The notes beneath the pieces are model-generated. The model was not told where the DNA came from and did no database searches. It saw only the letters and a list, made by a program, of their open reading frames with translations. The translations under genes were made by a program, and so were the position numbers. A DNA stretch of 15,253 nt from an uncultured bacterium (GTDB lineage Bacteria; Bacillota; Limnochordia; DTU080; JAAYLA01): positions 1 through 15,253 of the forward strand of contig CALKAQ010000127.1 of the NCBI GenBank assembly GCA_937983075.1, written 5' to 3'. Below are positions 1 to 5,183 of this stretch, one piece after another. Every line of letters begins with the position of its first letter. Positions within the stretch are counted from its first letter, which is position 1.

Positions 1-48
1 CGACCACCGAGATCTACACTCTTTCCCTACACGACGCTCTTCCGATCT
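1..48. other. Illumina P5/TruSeq adapter remnant (not genomic)
   Basis: Bases 1-48 match the 3' part of the standard Illumina P5/TruSeq universal adapter and read 1 primer site, ending in the familiar CTCTTCCGATCT. Genomic sequence therefore starts at base 49. The adapter is a library artefact left at the contig end. It creates a false C-terminus (DRKSVV) and a false stop for the minus-strand gene that runs into it. Confidence 0.97.
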
Positions 49-446
49 AGCCCTTTGCCGGGTTGACTGTGGAACCAGCCTAAAACAACGGTGTCTGCGT
101 ATTCGCGTTGCCATACGTTTTTGAGGTATGTCCATGTTTCCTGAGAAAACCGGAGGCCACCATCTACCTGCACCACATCCCGTGCTTCAATGGCGCCGGT
201 GATCATGATAAACGGCCGCTTTTCACCGTGAAATGCTTGCCCCACGAGAAAGCCCGCCATTTCGTTGACCGGATTCGCCTGGAGATAAGCTTCTATAAAC
301 ATCGCCGCTTGATAGGACAGGTAAACCCCCAGCGGTGCATGATGCGGATTGCCCACGGGCTGAACGTCAAGGGGTTCTGCAGCATATCGCAACCGAGCGA
401 GCTCGGGCTTTTGGGAGCTCCGGGTCCGTTCGTCGATTGTGATCAC
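49..446 (-). CDS. JAB/MPN (Mov34/PAD-1) domain protein, 3'-truncated by contig end
   Basis: This is the N-terminal 132 residues of a JAB/MPN-fold protein, a family that includes zinc isopeptidases and non-catalytic relatives. Visible motifs are the E62-x2-G-x3-G segment (EMAGFLVG), which carries the conserved Glu of JAMM enzymes, and GWFHSQPG at 123-130, which lines up with the usual GW(F/Y)HSHPG. The second metal-binding His of H-x-H is Gln128 here. The remaining motif (S-x2-D) lies beyond the contig end. The open frame continues to base 27 only because of adapter sequence. The start is uncertain: GTG at 446 directly follows an in-frame TAG and has only a weak GGAA-like ribosome site, while a strong GGGGGAGGGG sits about 45 bases further upstream. 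It is divergent from eda. Its substrate is unknown. Confidence 0.75.
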
Positions 447-517
447 CTATTCCGGTATGGACGTCTTGCCGTTGCATGCCGATGCGTTTTCCCCTCCCCC
501 TCTTACAAAAAATGTTC

Positions 518-545
518 AGCATATCATCACGTTGTTCCTTGTGAA
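518..545 (-). promoter_or_regulatory. Possible sigma-A promoter for the JAB-domain gene
   Basis: On the minus strand TTCACA (545-540) and TATGCT (523-518) are separated by 16 bases, giving 5/6 and 4/6 consensus matches. The site overlaps the eda ribosome binding site on the other strand. A transcript from here would carry a leader of roughly 65 bases including the purine-rich GGGGGAGGGG. This is read by eye, so it is only a candidate. Confidence 0.3.
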
Positions 546-556
546 AGGAGTACATT

Positions 557-1216
557 ATGATAATCAACATGGAAAATAACCCTGTGATGAGGCAAATTGG
601 TGCAACTAAAATCGTTGCGATATTGAGAGGATTATCTGAAGACAAAGTGTTTTCTGTGGTCAGGGCGCTCACAGCGGGTGGGGTGAAGGTGGTTGAGTTG
701 ACCATGGACACCCCAGGGGCTTTGACGATGATTGAACGTCTTGTTGCGGAAAATATGGAGGGGGTGTATGTTGGCGCAGGGACGGTTTTGAACCCGGCAG
801 CGGTACGCGAGGCGTGCGCCGCCGGAGCGCAATTTATCATTACACCGATGTTTGACCAAAGAACCGTGGAGGAAGCGTTAAAAGAGAACCGGCCCATTAT
901 TCCCGGAGTGATGACTCCAACGGAGATTTACGCTGCCGGTCAAGCGGGGGCTGCGGCAGTGAAATTGTTTCCGGCTTCCGTACTCGGACCGCGCTTCATA
1001 CGCGAAGTTTGCACTCCCCTGCCGCACGTTCCGATCATTCCAACCGGCGGTATTCACCCCGAAAATGCCGTGAGCTATATGGAAGCAGGTGCATTTGCAT
1101 TAGGTGTGGGAAGCTGGCTGCTCCCGGATGAAGCTTTGCTTGCCGGCAATTTCGAGATGGTTACGGCACGAGCGCGACAGTTGGTGCAGTCTGTGATGGG
1201 GGCGGCAGGGGAGTGA
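557..1216 (+). CDS. eda: 2-dehydro-3-deoxyphosphogluconate / 4-hydroxy-2-oxoglutarate aldolase
   Basis: A class I aldolase that cleaves KDPG to pyruvate and glyceraldehyde-3-phosphate (Entner-Doudoroff or hexuronate routes), and in many relatives also 4-hydroxy-2-oxoglutarate. It is cytosolic and normally a homotrimeric TIM barrel. The 219 residues fit the family length. Visible motifs are VELTMDT with the probable catalytic base Glu47, GAGTVLNP at 73-80, PGVMTP at 116-121, and the Schiff-base lysine Lys136 in VKLFPA, followed by the phosphate-binding PTGGI at 162-166. The ATG at 557 has an ideal AAAGGAG six bases upstream. No kdgK, uronate or transporter gene adjoins it, so the pathway cannot be read from context. 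The stop lies only 8 bases from the stop of the opposing acidic protein gene. I see no hairpin terminator there and no convincing promoter upstream. Confidence 0.93.
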   Translation: MIINMENNPVMRQIGATKIVAILRGLSEDKVFSVVRALTAGGVKVVELTMDTPGALTMIERLVAENMEGVYVGAGTVLNPAAVREACAAGAQFIITPMFDQRTVEEALKENRPIIPGVMTPTEIYAAGQAGAAAVKLFPASVLGPRFIREVCTPLPHVPIIPTGGIHPENAVSYMEAGAFALGVGSWLLPDEALLAGNFEMVTARARQLVQSVMGAAGE

Positions 1217-1224
1217 TTGAATGG

Positions 1225-1455
1225 TTACATGTCATCGGGAGAATCCAGAAGATCAAATTCGTCGAATTCGAATTCCAGGCAAATGGTAAGACGACCGTTG
1301 ACCACCTTGAAAGTTTGACTGACGCGGTCGGGCGGTTCAGGCAGGTTGACGCGATAAACAAAACCCGGGCCCGACACGTTCTCCCGCTCTTCGATGTCGT
1401 CGTTTGCGTCAAAGTCGCCTTCAAAGAATTCATTCATTCGATTGAATTTGTTCAT
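1225..1455 (-). CDS. Small highly acidic protein, function unknown
   Basis: A 76-residue protein starting MNKFNRMNEFF. I count 19 Asp/Glu against 7 Lys/Arg, with an acidic run near residues 12-25 and an acidic tail (EFEFDEFD, then DSPDDM). There is one Cys (C59), no signal peptide and no membrane span. The middle (residues 32-62) looks like two or three beta strands. I do not recognise the family. The gene call is supported by AAGGGAGG about 10 bases before the ATG and by a perfect sigma-A promoter just upstream. A longer reading from 1494 would start upstream of that ribosome site, at about the predicted transcription start, and is unlikely. It converges with eda. It could be a small cytosolic binding or regulatory protein, but that is a guess. 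Confidence 0.72.
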   Translation of the reverse strand: MNKFNRMNEFFEGDFDANDDIEERENVSGPGFVYRVNLPEPPDRVSQTFKVVNGRLTICLEFEFDEFDLLDSPDDM

Positions 1456-1499
1456 ATTTTCGTCGCCTCCCTTCTTTGGCCCGTCGACAAACAAGCCGG

Positions 1500-1528
1500 A
1501 TTATATCAAGCTATCCAGGGCTTGTCAA
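1500..1528 (-). promoter_or_regulatory. Perfect-consensus sigma-A promoter
   Basis: On the minus strand TTGACA (1528-1523) and TATAAT (1505-1500) are separated by exactly 17 bases, a full 12/12 match to the sigma-70/sigma-A consensus. Transcription is expected to start near 1493, giving a leader of about 38 bases before the ATG at 1455, with the ribosome site inside it. It drives the 76-residue acidic protein. Such perfect sites are rare and usually mean strong basal transcription, or strong transcription held in check by a repressor. Confidence 0.9.
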
Positions 1529-1603
1529 CGCAGTCGACCGAAGTACGGTGCCAACCGAACGCAAAGCTCTCGGCCAGCGATAACATACCTTACAGGGAGG
1601 ATA

Positions 1604-1711
1604 ATGGCAATTTCACCAAAAAAAGCAGGAGGTTCCCTTTCAATGTCGAATTGTGGTGCCAACGACGCTCAACGTGGATGGTTTGCTTTGCGCGGGGCAA
1701 CACCACGGTGA
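1604..1711 (+). CDS. Tentative 35-residue peptide
   Basis: This short frame begins ATG at 1604 and reads MAISPKKAGGSLSMSNCG to a TGA at 1709-1711. GGGAGG lies 3 bases before the first ATG (rather close), and AGGAGG at 1627-1632 lies 10 bases before an in-frame second ATG at 1643, which would give a 22-residue form. Two ribosome-site-like sequences are the only support. I recognise no family and see no clear promoter. It overlaps another short frame (1653-1859), and one frameshift would join them. It may equally be non-coding leader or spacer. Confidence 0.25.
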   Translation: MAISPKKAGGSLSMSNCGANDAQRGWFALRGATPR

Positions 1712-1859
1712 ACGTCAGGGCGGGTGTTGTTCGGGCGGAATTCACCAGCTTGTCAACTGCATAGCTCATGGCTATTCCATGGCGCGGAACGCGCAGTGGA
1801 AAGCCGCCGCTGACGGGGCTACGGATGGTTGGGCTAATATCACCTTGTTCATAGGCTAA
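1653..1859 (+). CDS. Tentative 68-residue Cys-containing small ORF
   Basis: This frame starts at tandem GTG codons (1653, 1656) and contains four Cys, including a CC pair after a Gly-rich stretch (RQGGCCSGG), plus several His and Trp. Third codon positions look somewhat coding-like, but no ribosome site lies at normal distance. The nearest is AGGAGG, 20 bases upstream, which better serves the overlapping frame at 1643. It could be the downstream part of a frameshifted small gene with the 1604-1711 frame, or chance. Together these are the only contents of the roughly 375-base gap between the acidic protein's promoter and the TPR gene. Confidence 0.15.
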   Translation: MVPTTLNVDGLLCAGQHHGERQGGCCSGGIHQLVNCIAHGYSMARNAQWKAAADGATDGWANITLFIG

Positions 1860-1904
1860 GGCGGGCCGCAACAAAGGACAGGTGGTGGTGTTAGGGGGGG
1901 TCTG

Positions 1905-3404
1905 GTGTCCCACAAAGCGACTCAGTTGTTGGACCAAGGCGTCACTCTCTTCCAAAGACATCTGTCCCTCGCCGCGCGGGACGTGCTGGCGCAGTGTATC
2001 GAAGTTGCACAGCAGGAAGCAAATCTTGCTGTGGAGATCGAAGGCCACCTTTTATCCGGCGTCAATTGGATCCACATGAAACGTCCGGAAATGGGCCTCA
2101 AGCATTTCGAAGCAGCGTACCAACTTGTCGACGTACACGGGAAGTATCACGCAGCTTATCCGAACGTATTGTTCGATCTCGCCTTAGCGCACAGTCTTCT
2201 AGGAAATGTAGACGAGGCATTGACCTATGCCAGGAAAGCATGGGATATTGCCGGAAGTGAAGCAGAATGCACCCTGAAGCCTGAGGTTGCATTGCTGCTG
2301 GGAAGCTTGTACATCGCCCAAGAATCCTGGGAGCAAGCGCACGAATTCAGCCAGCTTGCGCTAGCTGAGTTTGAGCGGTGCGACGATCGATCCGGAGCAG
2401 CGAAAGCACTCAACAACATCGGTCTTATTTACGTAGAAACCGCCGAATATAAAAAGGCGTTCGTGTCGTTGCATCGTGCGCTGGAACTAAAAAAGGAACT
2501 CGACGACATCAATGCATCAGTATACACACTGACCGAACTCGGTCGCCTCGCGTACAAGCAGGGAGATCTGGCCATGGCCATTCGATATGGACGCATGGCA
2601 CTCCAAATTCTGTGGGAAAATGTAGCACACATGGACAAAGCCGAGGTGGCTCGGCTCTGCAGGTTGTTCGGATCAGTGGCTGCAATGACCGGGGATTACC
2701 AAGGTGCGTCCGCAAACCTGCAACGAGCGAGCACCTACTACGCCCAACTTGGTTTGTGGCGCGAGTGGTCCGCAGCAAACAGCGAGCTGCAGACGCTCAT
2801 ACACGAAGGCCGAAGAAGAAATCCGGCTCGGGTACACATTGAATGGCAAGACAACCAGATGCTGCGCTACTTGACGGCGCTCCTGGGTCTCATGGACACC
2901 ATGGAGGGGTTGTACCCGGAGCTGCGCGGCAAATCTGAACTGGTGACGAAATACGCCTTGCTGCTCGGTGAGGCGTGCGGGTTAGGCAACGAAGAGCGTC
3001 AGCACCTAAGCAATGCAGCCCGATTAGCCGATATCGGTCTTACGTCGTCGGAGAATGGTCAGAACAGTTCCGCACCGAACCACCCGTTGATGAGTGAAAA
3101 AATCCTCGCGATGTTCTCTGTCAGTGAGGAGTGTCGTCTGGCCGTTCGACATCATCATGAGCATGTCGACGGCAGCGGCAAGCCTGACGGATTGCGGGGC
3201 CAAGAAATTCCGCTCGCATCGCGCATCCTCGCAGTTGTCGATGCATACGTAACACGAGCCACGGTCGGGGCGGACGGAATCCGGCCCGGGCATGCTGCAG
3301 CCATGGAGTACTTGCAACAAGAAGCTGATCGCCGTCTTGATGCCAGATTAGTCGAGTTGTTCGCACAGATGCACGAGGTCATGGAGCCGGCAATCGGTTC
3401 CTAG
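1905..3404 (+). CDS. TPR-repeat protein with C-terminal degenerate HD-GYP domain
   Basis: A 499-residue cytosolic protein. Residues about 45-285 form at least five or six tetratricopeptide repeats. The clearest are 166-199 (AKALNNIGLIYVETAEY...) and 206-239. TPRs bind peptides or partner proteins. Residues about 345-495 align with HD-GYP domains, which normally hydrolyse cyclic-di-GMP: a HHHEHVDGSGKPDGLRG stretch at 416-432, then EIPLASRILAVVDAY at 434-448 and LDARLVELF at 478-486. The signature is altered. The HD pair reads AD (Ala375-Asp376), the usual following Lys is Leu379, and GYP reads GKP (425-427). The partly degenerate metal site suggests a sensor or partner-binding domain and not an active phosphodiesterase (inference). 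GTG at 1905 is preceded by a G-rich AGGGGGGG four bases away. An 84-residue secreted protein follows 70 bases downstream on the same strand. Confidence 0.85.
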   Translation: MSHKATQLLDQGVTLFQRHLSLAARDVLAQCIEVAQQEANLAVEIEGHLLSGVNWIHMKRPEMGLKHFEAAYQLVDVHGKYHAAYPNVLFDLALAHSLLGNVDEALTYARKAWDIAGSEAECTLKPEVALLLGSLYIAQESWEQAHEFSQLALAEFERCDDRSGAAKALNNIGLIYVETAEYKKAFVSLHRALELKKELDDINASVYTLTELGRLAYKQGDLAMAIRYGRMALQILWENVAHMDKAEVARLCRLFGSVAAMTGDYQGASANLQRASTYYAQLGLWREWSAANSELQTLIHEGRRRNPARVHIEWQDNQMLRYLTALLGLMDTMEGLYPELRGKSELVTKYALLLGEACGLGNEERQHLSNAARLADIGLTSSENGQNSSAPNHPLMSEKILAMFSVSEECRLAVRHHHEHVDGSGKPDGLRGQEIPLASRILAVVDAYVTRATVGADGIRPGHAAAMEYLQQEADRRLDARLVELFAQMHEVMEPAIGS

Positions 3405-3474
3405 GGGGGCGGGCGTCTGGCAGCCCGTTGGGGGGACCTCTCAACTCACCCGATTTGAAAGGAGAGGTAGAACC

Positions 3475-3729
3475 ATGAAGCGGTTTCGTTGGTTGCTCGT
3501 CGTCGCAGCGCTGGTTGCTGTGCCGTTTATCGGTGTGGCCTCAGAAGGCAGCGGAGTAGACCAGGGTTCGGTAGGCGAAGTGATATGCGCTCATGCGTCG
3601 GATGATTTGTTGACCGGCGGGTTGTTCGCGATCGGAAGCCCCATTCTGGGCGCTTACTGCGATGATCCTGAAACCGGCGTCGGTACGCTTGGCGTGGAAT
3701 ATCCGGACGGACGTTGGCGAATTCGCTGA
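3475..3729 (+). CDS. Small secreted protein, function unknown
   Basis: An 84-residue protein with a clear Sec signal peptide: basic start MKRFRW, hydrophobic core at residues 7-21, and likely signal peptidase cleavage near Ala22 (GVA-SEG). The mature part of about 62 residues is Gly/Asp-rich with two cysteines (C38, C62) that could form a disulfide, and it ends in a basic WRIR. I recognise no family. The ATG has an excellent AAAGGAGAGG seven bases upstream. It lies 70 bases after the TPR/HD-GYP-like gene without an obvious terminator between, so the two may be co-transcribed. A strong terminator follows it directly. The arrangement resembles TPR-regulator/secreted-peptide pairs such as Rap-Phr, though this product is longer than Phr precursors. 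Confidence 0.75.
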   Translation: MKRFRWLLVVAALVAVPFIGVASEGSGVDQGSVGEVICAHASDDLLTGGLFAIGSPILGAYCDDPETGVGTLGVEYPDGRWRIR

Positions 3730-3746
3730 TTAAAGCGCTAGCACGT

Positions 3747-3789
3747 AAACCGTCGGGCTGCGTTTTTCGCGGTCCGACGGTTTTCTTTT
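3747..3789 (+). terminator. Strong intrinsic terminator
   Basis: AAACCGTCGG (3747-3756) pairs perfectly with CCGACGGTTT (3774-3783). The helix can continue inward with GC and GU pairs to a five-T loop (3763-3767), giving about 16 pairs. It is followed by TTTTCTTTT. It ends the transcript of the secreted 84-residue protein, and probably that of the TPR gene, and separates them from the next secreted protein gene. Confidence 0.9.
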
Positions 3790-3887
3790 GCAGGGTTTTG
3801 GCAAGAAATGCTGAAATTGATCCGTTGATTTTCATTTCATGCCCCAAGTTGATAGCAAGGAGGCAATCGAAGTAGGAGGGATTGAAT

Positions 3888-4367
3888 GTGCGCAAGTATC
3901 TCGCCTTAATCGGCAGTTTTGTTTTGGGGCTTGTTTTACTGACCGGGCCGGCTTACGCCAATGACATAGTCTACGCCGAAGCCACGGTGCAGTGGCGCCT
4001 GGTTTCGCCTGTCGAGGTGGAATTGCCCGGTACGAACATTGTGTTCCTTCGGTTGCGGGCTGAGAGCACCGAAATGAGCGTTTTCGCTCACCGCGAACTG
4101 ATTTATCGCCGCTTGGGGGACGTGTTGCAGGCGAGCCTTCAGGCCGGTGTTCCTTTGACCGGCGAGGACGTGCGGGTTGTCTTGCCGGGTGAAATCGAGG
4201 ATGTGCAGCTCAAGTATCCGGCTGTATTTGTGGCCGATCAACTTGTCATTGAGGTTGACCCGGTTCATGCGGCCATCAATCGTTCCACCCAAGAAGGCTT
4301 GGCGAGAGTATGGGCGCGCAACTTGGGAAGAGCTTTGGATGTGTGGGCGGAGCTTAACTTCAGATAA
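3888..4367 (+). CDS. Secreted protein of unknown function
   Basis: A 159-residue protein. The GTG at 3888 is chosen because AGGAGGG (3874-3880) lies seven bases upstream. The in-frame TTG at 3882 would sit one base from it, and the ATG at 3886 is out of frame. Residues 1-24 are a signal peptide (MRKY, hydrophobic core, PAYA-ND cleavage site). The mature part of about 135 residues has no cysteine and mixes beta-rich stretches (EATVQWRLVSPVEVEL, NIVFLRLRAE) with a C-terminal amphipathic helix. I do not recognise the family. The 158-base spacer before it contains the terminator and a second AAGGAGG (3857-3863) with no start codon at useful distance. It converges on nth with 31 bases between coding ends and no terminator visible. 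Confidence 0.75.
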   Translation: MRKYLALIGSFVLGLVLLTGPAYANDIVYAEATVQWRLVSPVEVELPGTNIVFLRLRAESTEMSVFAHRELIYRRLGDVLQASLQAGVPLTGEDVRVVLPGEIEDVQLKYPAVFVADQLVIEVDPVHAAINRSTQEGLARVWARNLGRALDVWAELNFR

Positions 4368-4398
4368 TCGCATGTGATCATCGCTTGCGCCGATTGCT

Positions 4399-5097
4399 TC
4401 AGTGAGCACGTATCGCATCGACAGTGTTTTCTTGCTGGGCATAACGGCAGTCGGCAAAAAGCGGGCAGATTTCGCAACGCGGTCGACGTGCCGCACATAT
4501 TCGGCGGCCGTGGCGAATCAAACGATGATGTGACTTGGTCCAAAGCTCTTTAGGAATTGCCGCCATCAATTCCTTTTCGACGGCCAACGGGGTTTCGGCG
4601 CTTGCCAAACCCAAGCGCCGCGCGACGCGGAAGACGTGGGTATCCACAGCAATGGCCGGAACCCCGAATGCGGTTGAGAGAACCACATTGGCGGTTTTGC
4701 GTCCGACTCCGGGCAGTGCTTCCAGTGATTCGCGATCGTCCGGAACCTCACCGCCATGTTTTTCAATAAGCTGTTGTGCCAGGGCGACGAGGTGCTTGGC
4801 TTTGTTTCGATACAGGCCAAGCTCCTTTATTTCTTCAGCCAAGATGTCGGGGGTAAGCGCAGCAAACGCTTCGGGAGTCGCATACTTCTTGAACAGCTTT
4901 TCCGTCACTTGATTGACGCGTACGTCGGTGCTTTGGGCGGAAAGCACCGTTGCAACCAAAAGTTCAAACGGATTGCTGTGATTCAATTCGCATTGTGCAT
5001 CGGGATACAAACGAGCCAGCCCGTCTAGAATGCGCTGCACGCGCATGGCTTCCTGCTGGTCCGCAGCGGCCGGCATAGGCTGCTGGTTTTTGGACAC
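4399..5097 (-). CDS. nth: Endonuclease III (DNA glycosylase / AP lyase)
   Basis: A base-excision repair enzyme that removes oxidised pyrimidines and nicks at the abasic site. It is 232 residues from the GTG at 5097, near the family length. Motifs are LSAQSTD at 52-58, the helix-hairpin-helix LPGVGRKTA at 128-136 with catalytic Lys134, catalytic Asp152 in VDTHVFRVARR, and a 4Fe-4S loop C201-x6-C208-x2-C211-x5-C217. The GTG start is supported by GAGGAGGG six bases upstream and gives a normal N-terminus. An in-frame ATG at 5187 overlaps the acuC stop as ATGA but has no ribosome site and would add about 30 odd residues. It lies downstream of acuC on the same strand and could be partly co-transcribed, though it has its own candidate promoter. 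Confidence 0.95.
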   Translation of the reverse strand: MSKNQQPMPAAADQQEAMRVQRILDGLARLYPDAQCELNHSNPFELLVATVLSAQSTDVRVNQVTEKLFKKYATPEAFAALTPDILAEEIKELGLYRNKAKHLVALAQQLIEKHGGEVPDDRESLEALPGVGRKTANVVLSTAFGVPAIAVDTHVFRVARRLGLASAETPLAVEKELMAAIPKELWTKSHHRLIRHGRRICAARRPRCEICPLFADCRYAQQENTVDAIRAH

Positions 5098-5121
5098 GAT
5101 GTTCCCTCCTCGACCAACAGT

Positions 5122-5150
5122 ACCATAGCACAGCCCCGACGTGGCGGCAA
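5122..5150 (-). promoter_or_regulatory. Candidate promoter for nth
   Basis: On the minus strand TTGCCG (5150-5145) and TATGGT (5127-5122) are 17 bases apart, each a 4/6 match to sigma-A hexamers. Start would fall near 5115, a few bases before GAGGAGGG. It sits in the 86-base acuC-nth spacer. Moderate quality only. Confidence 0.35.
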
Positions 5151-5183
5151 CCATTCGGCCTGATTGACATGCTCTGCACGGCT

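Noticed and set aside
1213..1764. A 183-residue plus-strand frame starting at the eda stop
   Set aside because: It overlaps eda as ATGA-like coupling at first sight, but it runs antisense through the acidic protein gene and its perfect promoter, and its translation has no recognisable feature.
1529..1904. Riboswitch or stable RNA in the gap
   Set aside because: I found none of the conserved cores I know (cobalamin, SAM, T-box, c-di-GMP, SRP, tmRNA, 6S). A covariance-model scan would be needed to say more.
1590..2048. A 152-residue minus-strand frame across the gap and the start of the TPR gene
   Set aside because: It overlaps the N-terminus of the TPR protein antisense, shows no domain and has no supporting ribosome site.
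3405..3474. Possible terminator between the TPR gene and the 84-residue secreted protein
   Set aside because: Only a short GGGC/GCCC pairing is visible, with no T-run.
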